DNA from: Patescibacteria group bacterium
GTDB lineage: Bacteria > Patescibacteriota > Patescibacteriia > XYB2-FULL-38-15
DNA length: 13,975 bases
Direction of reading: 5' to 3'
Assembly: GCA_018818855.1 (NCBI GenBank)
Contig: JAHIRI010000042.1
Coordinates: 1 to 13,975 of the forward strand
Position 1 is the first letter of the stretch. Every line of letters begins with the position of its first letter. A program made the translations under genes and the position numbers. Under the pieces are notes generated by a model, which was not told where the DNA came from, did no database searches, and saw only the letters and a list, made by a program, of their open reading frames with translations. Of the stretch, positions 7,731 through 13,416 are shown one piece after another.

Positions 7731-8324
7731 CTACCGCTTGCCGTTCTTGCGTTCCTCGCCGCGCAGACGCCGAAGTAGCCGCCACGAGAGCCAGTGAAAG
7801 ACTATCACGAGAGCGTCGAACGTCGTGTCGATCGTATCCACCCCTTCAAGAGTCACGGCGCGGGGAGCGCTACCTTCGTGACAAATCACCCTGAAAGTAG
7901 GCCGGACATGATGGCTCTGATTATAATCAGCTGCAACAGCTGAATAGTCACTAATCCTCATCTGCTTCAGGTACGATCTGATCTTCGGCCAACGTCGCAA
8001 GATAGCCCCGCGCAGAGCGCGCTCCATCAGGTCAACTGAACCGAGACGGCCGTCGAAGGCACGGCCGTTCTTTGTACGTCTTCTGAGCGTCTGCTTGGCC
8101 GTAACCTCAATCAAACGGCCATCCAGAAGTAGGACGAGGTTGAAGCTCAGTTGAACGCGTACAGACTTCTTCGTTCGCATGCGTCGGTTCTGCTGATTGT
8201 ACCCAATCACTTCGAACGAAGGCGCTTTGCCGGCAACGATTGCCCCCTCCAACTCCTTCTCAATCGCACCCTTCTGTTCTTCATCATCGACCCGGTTTCC
8301 CCGACACCCTTTCTTTTCTTCCAC
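7731..8324 (-). CDS. Stand-alone LeuA-type allosteric (leucine-binding) regulatory domain protein
   Basis: A 197-residue protein that resembles only the C-terminal regulatory/dimerisation domain of 2-isopropylmalate synthase; the TIM-barrel catalytic domain is absent. A charged N-terminus (1-35) is followed by the domain: SVRVQLSF (54-61), GSVDLMERALRGAI (95-108, the position of the family GPVDALxxAL), RISDYSAVAADYNQS (123-137, the L-x-D/E-Y strand), RPTFRVICHE (141-150), and GVDTIDTTFDALV (161-173, matching the GVDxDIIxASxxAL element). In LeuA this domain binds leucine at the dimer interface. Here it may act as a free amino-acid sensor or serve an unrelated role (inference). The start is GTG at 8324, fixed by a strong AGGAGG 8 nt upstream. 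The gene is a single unit with its own terminator. Its GC content is much higher than its neighbours' (36 and 38 of 60 in two sampled lines). Confidence 0.7.
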   Translation of the reverse strand: MEEKKGCRGNRVDDEEQKGAIEKELEGAIVAGKAPSFEVIGYNQQNRRMRTKKSVRVQLSFNLVLLLDGRLIEVTAKQTLRRRTKNGRAFDGRLGSVDLMERALRGAILRRWPKIRSYLKQMRISDYSAVAADYNQSHHVRPTFRVICHEGSAPRAVTLEGVDTIDTTFDALVIVFHWLSWRLLRRLRGEERKNGKR

Positions 8325-8332
8325 GCCCGTGC

Positions 8333-8346
8333 CCTCCTCCCTCCCC
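8333..8346 (-). promoter_or_regulatory. Strong ribosome-binding site deciding a GTG start
   Basis: The minus strand reads GGGGAGGGAGGAGG, ending 8 nt before the GTG at 8324. No ATG or other start lies in frame between it and the GTG, so it fixes the start of the LeuA-domain gene. The same AGGAGG core stands before the phosphatidyltransferase ATG (9465-9470). Confidence 0.8.
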
Positions 8347-8392
8347 GTGGGATTTAGAAAAACGGATCCATCAATCCGCTCGAAAACAAATT

Positions 8393-8409
8393 TATCACAA
8401 ATAAAAAAA
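8393..8409 (-). promoter_or_regulatory. 17-nt shared upstream motif, copy 1 (candidate promoter element)
   Basis: The minus-strand sequence TTTTTTTATTTGTGATA is identical to that at 9497-9513. It overlaps the T-tract of the preceding terminator and lies upstream of the LeuA-domain gene. The sequence running out of it, TGTGATAAAT, resembles an extended -10 box (TG-n, then GATAAA, 4 of 6); no good -35 box is seen. A promoter role is inferred from position and conservation. Confidence 0.45.
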
Positions 8410-8436
8410 CAAGTCCAGTATTTACGCCGGACTTGT
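8402..8436 (-). terminator. Rho-independent terminator of the YtxH-like gene
   Basis: On the minus strand a perfect 8-bp stem ACAAGTCC / GGACTTGT with a 12-nt loop is followed by TTTTTTTAT. It begins about 12 nt after the TAG stop at 8448. Confidence 0.88.
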
Positions 8437-8447
8437 TTCTTAAAAAT

Positions 8448-8768
8448 CTATTTCATGTGTTTTTGAATTTCGGTCCATTTACTTTTTAAGTTTGCCACCG
8501 CTTCTTTGATTTGCCCCTCTGCCATCTTTTTATTTTTCCCGTATTTTTTAACCGCCATCTCCACCACTTCATCATATTTCGCCTTGCTCATCACTTTCAT
8601 TTTTTCTACTTCTTTCAAAATCGCGGCGAAAAGTTCTGGATGCATTTGTTTAAGTTCCGTCTGCCGTTCCTTGCCAGTCTTTTTTGTGGTAAGAAGCGCA
8701 GCAGCTGTACCGATTAAGGCGCCAATCAACGCACCCTTTAAGAATCCGTTTTTACCCATAAAATTCAT
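8448..8768 (-). CDS. Small YtxH-like membrane-anchored coiled-coil protein
   Basis: A 106-residue protein with one N-terminal hydrophobic segment containing glycine-zipper spacing (GALIGALIGTAAALL, 12-26), followed directly by basic TTKKTGKER (27-35) and a long charged, Lys/Glu-rich helix (about 36-106). This is the architecture of the YtxH/gas-vesicle-protein-like family: a single anchor with a cytoplasmic helical tail. The biochemical role is unknown; stress and envelope roles have been proposed for relatives. The start is uncertain: ATG at 8768 or the second Met three codons later (8759), neither with a Shine-Dalgarno. TATAAT is present at 8777-8782, only about 8 nt upstream, which would require a nearly leaderless mRNA. 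Composition is AT-rich (24 of 60 GC in a sampled line), unlike the two genes on either side. It has its own terminator. Confidence 0.75.
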   Translation of the reverse strand: MNFMGKNGFLKGALIGALIGTAAALLTTKKTGKERQTELKQMHPELFAAILKEVEKMKVMSKAKYDEVVEMAVKKYGKNKKMAEGQIKEAVANLKSKWTEIQKHMK

Positions 8769-8832
8769 TTTAAATTATTATAAATATTTTATCCTCAAAA
8801 AGACCTTTATATTATTTTACCATATTTATTAT

Positions 8833-8869
8833 AAATAAAAAAGAACCACCGGATTTTAGTCCGATGGTT
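8833..8869 (-). terminator. Rho-independent terminator of the phosphatidyltransferase gene
   Basis: The minus strand shows AACCATCGGA, a 6-nt loop, then TCCGGTGGTT: a 10-bp stem with one wobble, followed by CTTTTTTATTT. It starts 8 nt after the TAG stop at 8878. Confidence 0.9.
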
Positions 8870-8877
8870 TTGTCCTC

Positions 8878-9459
8878 CTAGGCGAAGAAGTTGCGAGTGT
8901 GGCCAACGAGACTCATCGCGGCCAACACAACGGCTACTCCAAGATAAAGATTCGCCGCGGCGATTGTCCAACCGGCGCCGACAACAAGTCCTATCACGGC
9001 AGCTGACTGAAAGTGCATCTTTATTTTTCCCCAGCAGTTGGCGCCATTTGATTTGCCAAACAACCACTTGAATAAACGTCCAACAGTCAGAGCAATCTCC
9101 AGAGCAATCGCCGAGATGACGAACTCCGCTGGAAAACGAGACTGACCGACGAGAAGCAGAGAGACAACGAGTAGCTTGTCGGCAAACGGATCCAGCCATT
9201 CGCCAAGACTGCTTATCTCACCCCTGGCTTTGGCGAGCGCACCGTCGACGGCGTCTGAGATCACGGCCAGCGCCAGAACCACGGTTGACCAGAAGCTGTA
9301 CCCGTACCCGAAGAGAATTGCTACCGGCGCCACAAGGACAATTCTCAGGAACGTGATATGATTTGGCTTGATCCGGCTGGGAATACACTCCACGATCCGT
9401 GCCAAAACTTGTTTCGGAAACCTTGGCAGAAAACGTCCAATCGCAATAATCTCTTCCAT
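8878..9459 (-). CDS. CDP-alcohol phosphatidyltransferase (PgsA-like)
   Basis: Integral membrane enzyme that exchanges CMP of a CDP-lipid for an alcohol. The closest well-known function is phosphatidylglycerophosphate synthase (CDP-diacylglycerol plus glycerol-3-phosphate), the first step to phosphatidylglycerol, but the alcohol cannot be proven from sequence. The 193 residues fit the family. The signature runs SDAVDGALAKARG...LGEWLDPFADK, with D69, D72, G73, G86, D90 and D94 all present. The Arg that normally follows the Ala of the motif (DGxxAR) is Lys77. Other hallmarks are PNHITFLRI (32-40) and GKIKMHFQ (144-151), and about six hydrophobic segments. ATG at 9459 with AGGAGG 5 nt upstream. 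It is a single unit with its own terminator, and GC-rich (32 and 37 of 60 in two lines) against AT-rich neighbours. Confidence 0.9.
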   Translation of the reverse strand: MEEIIAIGRFLPRFPKQVLARIVECIPSRIKPNHITFLRIVLVAPVAILFGYGYSFWSTVVLALAVISDAVDGALAKARGEISSLGEWLDPFADKLLVVSLLLVGQSRFPAEFVISAIALEIALTVGRLFKWLFGKSNGANCWGKIKMHFQSAAVIGLVVGAGWTIAAANLYLGVAVVLAAMSLVGHTRNFFA

Positions 9460-9496
9460 TACTCCCTCCTCCCTCTCTTCCCCCTTCCATTTTTTC

Positions 9497-9513
9497 TATC
9501 ACAAATAAAAAAA
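9497..9513 (-). promoter_or_regulatory. 17-nt shared upstream motif, copy 2 (candidate promoter element)
   Basis: The minus-strand sequence TTTTTTTATTTGTGATA is identical to 8393-8409. It lies 38-54 nt upstream of the phosphatidyltransferase ATG and just after the terminator of the preceding gene. A TTGCAG upstream is a poor -35. Promoter function is inferred only from conservation and placement. Confidence 0.45.
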
Positions 9514-9520
9514 ATCTGCA

Positions 9521-9553
9521 AACAAAAATACCCGTCTTTTTCGACAGGTATTT
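9521..9553 (-). terminator. Rho-independent terminator of the 4-TM protein gene
   Basis: The minus strand reads AAATACCTGTC, a 6-nt loop, then GACGGGTATTT: an 11-bp stem with one wobble, followed by TTGTTT. It lies 18 nt after the stop codon at 9571 and overlaps the palindrome at 9551-9568 by 3 nt. Confidence 0.8.
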
Positions 9554-9568
9554 TAGTCGCGACTAAAA
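9551..9568. repeat. Perfect 18-bp palindrome
   Basis: TTTTAGTCGCGACTAAAA reads the same on both strands. It stands 2 nt after the stop of the 4-TM protein gene and upstream of the phosphatidyltransferase gene. It could be a dimeric-regulator site, or a 7-bp RNA hairpin with a CGCG loop next to the terminator. Confidence 0.7.
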
Positions 9569-9570
9569 AT

Positions 9571-9957
9571 TTACGCCTGCGGCCCCATTGGCGGAGTCAT
9601 AGGCGGCGGAGTCATTGCCGGCGCTTTTTTAACTCTAAGAAGTGGAGCTAAAAGAACTAGACCATAACCGAGCCACAATTCCCAAGCCATAAAAATTTCC
9701 GGATTAAACCGCATTGTTACAATCGCATCCAAAATCACGCCAACTACAACCCAAGAGACGCCATAACCCAACGCCATGCCCAAACTTTTTGGTTTGGCAT
9801 AACCTGCCAAGACAAAAGAAATCACGCCGGAGATAATTGCATAGCCAATGTTTAACCACATCGATTCCGGAACTTTAAAACCAATGAAAGAGGAAACAAT
9901 CACAAACATCAGCACCCAAAGAAGCACGCCAAAACCAATAGCTTTTTTCCAATTCAT
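9571..9957 (-). CDS. Small four-helix membrane protein with Pro/Met-rich tail
   Basis: I do not recognise a named family. The 128 residues have a short basic start (MNWKK) and four hydrophobic helices at about 6-27, 33-53, 60-81 and 92-107. A basic stop (RVKK, 108-111) is followed by a tail with regular proline and methionine (APAMTPPPMTPPMGPQA, 112-128). The positive-inside rule puts both termini in the cytoplasm (inference). The ATG at 9957 is supported by GGGAGGTG with 5-7 nt spacing, one of the best ribosome-binding sites in the window. It has its own terminator downstream and a terminator of the preceding gene upstream, so it is probably a single unit. TATACT just after the upstream hairpin may be a -10 box, with no good -35. 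Confidence 0.75.
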   Translation of the reverse strand: MNWKKAIGFGVLLWVLMFVIVSSFIGFKVPESMWLNIGYAIISGVISFVLAGYAKPKSLGMALGYGVSWVVVGVILDAIVTMRFNPEIFMAWELWLGYGLVLLAPLLRVKKAPAMTPPPMTPPMGPQA

Positions 9958-9983
9958 AAATTCACCTCCCTTCTTAGTAGTAT

Positions 9984-10012
9984 AACTAAAACCCCGGAAT
10001 TAATCCGGGGTT
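9984..10012 (-). terminator. Rho-independent terminator of the SH3b-repeat protein gene
   Basis: The minus strand shows AACCCCGGA, a 5-nt loop, then TCCGGGGTT (a perfect 9-bp stem), followed by TTAGTTAT. The T-tract is interrupted, so termination strength is less sure than for the other hairpins. It lies 5 nt after the TAA at 10018. Confidence 0.75.
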
Positions 10013-10017
10013 AAAAT

Positions 10018-10749
10018 TTATTGCGCAAGAGGCAGGGCGGTCAGATTTGTGTTGCTAATTCCTAAACCAAGCTCTCTCATAATTCGGAATGCGTCATCCG
10101 GCCGACCGAGATAATATTTTTTTCTATCTTTTGGATAAATATAATAGGCCTCGCCATGCGACTCTACGTCAAGTAAAATTCTCCCGACAACGTGTGATGG
10201 AAAATAAGTAGTATTAGTAATAAAATCATGCGTGGCGCCAAGTCCCAAAGTTCGCATCACATTAAACGCGTCCGCCGGCCTCCCTAAATAATATCCTTTT
10301 TGATTTACCGGATAATAGTAATATGCCTCGCCATGTTTTTCCACGGCCAAAAAAATGTAACCAAGATATTTTGCCAGGCTTGCCGTGGAAGCCGAGCTAC
10401 CAGAGGTCCCACTCGTTGTCCCTGATGTATTTGTTAATGCTTTACTTGTAATTTGCATCAAAACCTGTCCCACCCAACCAACTGTCCCGTCAGCCAATTC
10501 CACTTTGTACCAGCCGTCGGTTTCGCCAATAACTTTAATAACAGAACCCTTGACCACGGTTTTTAAAATCGTGGAATTCTCCATACACGGCGTATTTCGC
10601 ACATACGCACTGATAATAACTTCGCCGTGCAAATCACGCTCGTAAATCGGATCGCAGCCGCAGCACTCACCAGCGGAAACTTCGGCTGCCGGCCAAAAAC
10701 CAACGACCAAAGCCAGTAAAACTACAATGGAAAATGCCTGTTTTTTCAT
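10018..10749 (-). CDS. Secreted SH3b protein with two CPR-type GEAYY/YYLGRP repeats
   Basis: The 243-residue exported protein has a classical signal peptide: basic MKKQ, hydrophobic core to about 19, likely cleavage after AEVSA (residue 26). The mature start holds a Cys cluster (ECCGC, 28-32) that does not form a lipobox. A bacterial SH3 domain follows at about 45-100, with the typical GETDGWYKVELADGTVGWV (75-93), expected to bind peptidoglycan or another wall ligand. A Ser/Thr/Gly linker (105-124) leads to two tandem repeats of about 44 residues at 130-173 and 189-232. Each reads G-I-LxVExHGEAYY-YP---K-YYLGRPxDAFxxMRxLGLG, which I recall as recurrent in Patescibacteria surface proteins; its function is unknown. 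Probably a cell-surface or wall-attached protein. ATG at 10749 without a clear Shine-Dalgarno. A candidate promoter is at 10787-10815 and a terminator downstream. Confidence 0.85.
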   Translation of the reverse strand: MKKQAFSIVVLLALVVGFWPAAEVSAGECCGCDPIYERDLHGEVIISAYVRNTPCMENSTILKTVVKGSVIKVIGETDGWYKVELADGTVGWVGQVLMQITSKALTNTSGTTSGTSGSSASTASLAKYLGYIFLAVEKHGEAYYYYPVNQKGYYLGRPADAFNVMRTLGLGATHDFITNTTYFPSHVVGRILLDVESHGEAYYIYPKDRKKYYLGRPDDAFRIMRELGLGISNTNLTALPLAQ

Positions 10750-10786
10750 AACATTAAAAATTATGACTTAGCCGGACCCTGATTCC

Positions 10787-10815
10787 ATTTTATCATTTTT
10801 TAAAATCAGCGTCCA
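10787..10815 (-). promoter_or_regulatory. Candidate extended -10 promoter of the SH3b-repeat gene
   Basis: The minus strand has TGGACG (4 of 6 to TTGACA), 17 nt, then TAAAAT (5 of 6 to TATAAT), with TG one base before the -10 (extended -10). Transcription would start about 30 nt before the ATG at 10749. A TATAAT at 10821-10826 is an alternative -10 with no good -35. Confidence 0.5.
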
Positions 10816-10829
10816 TTTCCATTATAACG

Positions 10830-11183
10830 TTAATACACCCTCTTAAATTTCACGACAAAAACCGGTTCGTATTTATTTTCATATTCGTCGGTCACCTGGA
10901 CCGTCTCCCCTTTTACAAAAGTATTTAAGGCCAAATCAGAAAGCATTTCCGCGTCGGTTTCCGTGTCGGCCTTCAAATTATCGAGTTCTCTAAATTCGGA
11001 AGAAAAATCCCCCCGCACATCCATTTCAATCTTTTTCTTTTTTTCGCGCAAAGTTTTTAAATCTTCAACAATTTTTGCGTAGTCAGCGCTCCCCGCCAGC
11101 GCGTCTTTATACGCAGACCTAATTTCTTTTTGTTTCTTTTTTGTTTTTTGCATGCGGAGCCAAACTTCTTGAAGATTTGCCAT
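10830..11183 (-). CDS. Small coiled-coil protein of unknown function
   Basis: No family recognised. The 117 residues have a highly charged Lys/Glu-rich helical N-terminal two-thirds (about 5-80; for example MQKTKKKQKEIRSAYKDAL and LKTLREKKKKIEMDV) that looks like a coiled-coil hairpin. A short beta-like C-terminus follows (TVQVTDEYENKYEPVFVVKF, 95-114). No signal peptide or membrane helix, so it is probably cytoplasmic. The composition suggests a nucleic-acid- or ribosome-associated helper, but that is a guess. The ATG at 11183 lacks a Shine-Dalgarno. It lies just after the terminator of the RluA gene, so it must have its own promoter, which I could not identify. No clear terminator follows its stop; the candidate promoter of the next gene begins 14 nt after its stop. 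Confidence 0.7.
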   Translation of the reverse strand: MANLQEVWLRMQKTKKKQKEIRSAYKDALAGSADYAKIVEDLKTLREKKKKIEMDVRGDFSSEFRELDNLKADTETDAEMLSDLALNTFVKGETVQVTDEYENKYEPVFVVKFKRVY

Positions 11184-11209
11184 AGAATTTTAATCTTAAT
11201 TTTTTAATC

Positions 11210-11242
11210 AAAAAACCGGTTAGCTTTTCTCCGATTAACCGG
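11210..11242 (-). terminator. Rho-independent terminator of the methyltransferase-RluA operon
   Basis: The minus strand shows CCGGTTA, a 13-nt loop, then TAACCGG (perfect 7-bp stem), followed by six T. It lies about 30 nt after the RluA-family gene stop at 11273. Confidence 0.85.
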
Positions 11243-11272
11243 ATTAATATAGTTTACTACAAATCCTAAAAT

Positions 11273-11938
11273 TTATAAATATTTTTCCCAAACTTTTGGC
11301 CAAGGAAGTTCAATCGTTTCCGCTTTTCCGCCGGTAGCCGAAGTAAAAGAAAGTGAAGCGGAAAAAAGGGCAATAGACTTGTCGGGCAAAGATTTTGCCG
11401 CGCCGTATTTAAGATCTCCCAAAATCGGGTGATTAATTGAAGCAAGCTGCGCCCGGATTTGATGCGCCCGGCCTGTTCCTAATTTTATTTTGAGCAATGT
11501 ATTTTTTGCGCCGGATTTTACCACTTCCCAGAAAAGTTCAGCGCGTTTTGTTTCCGGCATTTCTTGATTGAAAACTTCCACTATATTTTTCTTCTCATCT
11601 TTTTTCAGAAAACTTACAATCGTGCCATTCACCTCTTTCATTTTTCCAATCACAACCGCGAAATAATACTTTTCAACTGCGCGCTCGCGAAATTGCGCCG
11701 AAAGCCTTGATGCGCCCTTACTCGTTTTTGCGAAAAGGACAACGCCGCCGACCGGCCGATCCAACCGATGCACTAATCCCAAAAAAACATTTCCCGGCTT
11801 CCCATATTTTTCTTTCAAATATTTTTTTACTTCGTCCATCAAACATACATCTCCAGTCTTATCTCCTTGCACGAGCATCCCGGCTGGTTTTTCCACAACA
11901 ATTAAATGGTTATCTTCGTAAAGGACATTTAATTTCAT
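11273..11938 (-). CDS. RluA-family RNA pseudouridine synthase
   Basis: Isomerises uridine to pseudouridine in rRNA or tRNA; the target site cannot be told. The protein is 221 residues from the ATG at 11938. A longer in-frame start at 11998 would add 20 residues that overlap the preceding gene and lack family similarity. MKLNVLYEDNHLIVVEKPAGM is the normal beginning of the catalytic domain. The catalytic motif is HRLDRPVGG (57-65) with Asp60 as nucleophile. The RNA-binding/active-site segment LGTGRAHQIRAQLA (153-166) and INHPILGDLKYGA (168-180) are intact. There is no N-terminal S4 domain, so it belongs to the short RluA/TruC-like type. The ATG comes 1 nt after the methyltransferase stop, which suggests translational coupling. 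A terminator follows. Confidence 0.92.
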   Translation of the reverse strand: MKLNVLYEDNHLIVVEKPAGMLVQGDKTGDVCLMDEVKKYLKEKYGKPGNVFLGLVHRLDRPVGGVVLFAKTSKGASRLSAQFRERAVEKYYFAVVIGKMKEVNGTIVSFLKKDEKKNIVEVFNQEMPETKRAELFWEVVKSGAKNTLLKIKLGTGRAHQIRAQLASINHPILGDLKYGAAKSLPDKSIALFSASLSFTSATGGKAETIELPWPKVWEKYL

Positions 11939-11939
11939 A

Positions 11940-12803
11940 TTACGCGTTCCATCTAGCAAAAATTCCACAAGGCAAAAGACGGCCGCTTTTCTCTTCAATC
12001 GTCAATTCCCCTGCTTCAAGCGTTCCGCCGTATTTTTCGAGAAGCGGAAGCAAATTATTTTTGTAAGCAGTCGCCGAGTATCCCGAAGCGTAGCCGTTGA
12101 TCAGAAAAAATAAAGGTTTATTAGAAAGTAATTTAAAACATAAATCAATCAATTCTAAAAAATTATCTTCAATTTTCCAAAGTTCGCCGCCCGGACCATG
12201 GCCAAATGCCGGCGGATCTAAAACAATTCCATCATAGTGCCGACCACGTTTAATTTCCCGTTTAACAAATTTCACTGCATCTTCTAAAATCCAGCGAATA
12301 GGTTTTTTGCCAAGTTTTGACAATGCGGCATTGTCGCGCGCCCAGGTGATGGCAACTTTTGAGCCGTCCAGGTGGCAGACTTCCGCGCCGGAGGCGGCTG
12401 CCGCGAGCGTTGCTCCGCCCGTGTAGCCAAAAAGATTTATCACGTAAATTTTTCTTTTCGCCCCGCTAACTAAATTTTTAATCCATTCCCAATTTCCGAC
12501 TTGCTCCGGAAAAATTCCTAAATGTTTAAAAGTCGTTGGCTTTATCCAAAAATCCAAACCAGCCAAATTTATCTGCCAGCGGCCAGGAACTTCTCTTTTT
12601 ATTTTCCATTCTGCCGCCTCGGCGCTTCGCCTAAATTCTCCATCAACCTTTTTCCACGCGGATAAATTTAATTTTGGCCAAAGTGCCTGCGGATCCGGAC
12701 GCGAAAAAATAAACCGCCCGTAGCGTTCCAATTTCTCTCCCTCACCGGAATCTAAAAGTTCATAATCTGTTGAGGGTTTGGTTTTTAAAATTAAATAATC
12801 CAT
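11940..12803 (-). CDS. Class I SAM-dependent methyltransferase, COG1092 (RlmI/RlmK-like)
   Basis: Predicted RNA methyltransferase of 287 residues. The SAM-binding motif I is NLFGYTGGATLAAAASGA (123-140), followed by the acidic end of beta-2 (HLDGS, 144-148). Motif IV is DGIVLDPPAFGHG (191-203); the DPPAF sequence at 196-200 matches the DPP(T/A)F of RlmI/RlmK-type enzymes that methylate cytosine C5 or guanine in 23S rRNA. The N-terminal PUA domain of E. coli RlmI (about 396 residues) is replaced by a shorter segment (1-90) of beta character. Pairing with a pseudouridine synthase 1 nt downstream supports an RNA-modification role. The ATG at 12803 lies 8 nt after the preceding stop, with no Shine-Dalgarno. 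The exact base and position modified are unknown. Confidence 0.88.
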   Translation of the reverse strand: MDYLILKTKPSTDYELLDSGEGEKLERYGRFIFSRPDPQALWPKLNLSAWKKVDGEFRRSAEAAEWKIKREVPGRWQINLAGLDFWIKPTTFKHLGIFPEQVGNWEWIKNLVSGAKRKIYVINLFGYTGGATLAAAASGAEVCHLDGSKVAITWARDNAALSKLGKKPIRWILEDAVKFVKREIKRGRHYDGIVLDPPAFGHGPGGELWKIEDNFLELIDLCFKLLSNKPLFFLINGYASGYSATAYKNNLLPLLEKYGGTLEAGELTIEEKSGRLLPCGIFARWNA

Positions 12804-12811
12804 ACTAGTAA

Positions 12812-13402
12812 CTATGATAATTTTGGCTTAGGAATAAGCTGTCTTCTCAAAAAACAAATCGCAAAGAGCGAGATGTTGGCAAGTGTTATCGCGATAAAAT
12901 ATGTCATGGTCAAAAAATTATATTCACTTAATGCTAACATCGCAAAAACATTTGATAGTGCGAACAAAAACCAGGATACTGTCGTTTCGCTCCACGGTTC
13001 AAAATATGTTTTTCTAAAACTCGGAACATAACCTATAACATCTATCGCCGAAACCATTATCACGGAAATAAACGGCTGATCTAAAAACCACCAAACTAAG
13101 ATCGCACAAAGCGCGGCGATTAAAATAACTGTGTCACTTTTAGTAATATTTTTTGTTCCGTATTTCAATGAAAATAAAAAAATAACAATAACAAAAATCG
13201 TTCCGACTGTTAAATTAAGTGCGCCCCAACTGCCACCACCATACCAAATTCCAAAAACTGCAGTGCTTTGAGTAATAGACCAGATTAACCAAGTATAAGC
13301 ATGCGGTTTAGTCTTTAGTAAAAAAATATCCCTGAAATACGGGAGAAAAGCTACAATACCAATGACTGTAGCAATTATCGTGGAAATTATTTTTAAATTC
13401 AT
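12812..13402 (-). CDS. Integral membrane protein with duplicated PQ-loop-like halves
   Basis: A 196-residue protein with about six to seven hydrophobic helices. The halves look related: half 1 has AFLPYFRDIFLLKTKPHAYTW (18-38) and half 2 has IGYVPSFRKTYFEPWSETTVSW (123-144). Both read P-x-FR-(D/K), then a polar stretch, then (T/S)W followed by a long helix. That pattern recalls PQ-loop/SWEET-type transporters, in which two three-helix units are joined by a linker helix, but the Gln of the PQ pair is replaced (PY, PS). Substrate unknown; transport is an inference. The ATG at 13402 is preferred to an upstream TTG at 13441, which would overlap the previous gene; it is 14 nt after that gene's stop. 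No strong Shine-Dalgarno. Stop is TAG, 8 nt before the methyltransferase gene. Confidence 0.75.
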   Translation of the reverse strand: MNLKIISTIIATVIGIVAFLPYFRDIFLLKTKPHAYTWLIWSITQSTAVFGIWYGGGSWGALNLTVGTIFVIVIFLFSLKYGTKNITKSDTVILIAALCAILVWWFLDQPFISVIMVSAIDVIGYVPSFRKTYFEPWSETTVSWFLFALSNVFAMLALSEYNFLTMTYFIAITLANISLFAICFLRRQLIPKPKLS

Positions 13403-13416
13403 TTTGTTCAGCGATT

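Noticed and set aside
7564..7797. Plus-strand open frame of 77 codons in the intergenic region.
   Set aside because: It crosses the inverted repeat and a minus-strand terminator and ends inside the LeuA-domain gene; basic, low-complexity product.
8807..9199. Open frame of about 130 codons on the minus strand in another frame of the phosphatidyltransferase gene.
   Set aside because: Cys/Arg/Ser-rich low-quality protein, no family, and it overlaps a well-supported membrane enzyme and its terminator.
10780..10809. Possible terminator hairpin CTGATT...AATCAG after the coiled-coil gene.
   Set aside because: The stem needs a 4-nt bulge, no T-tract follows on either strand, and the sequence is better explained as a promoter.
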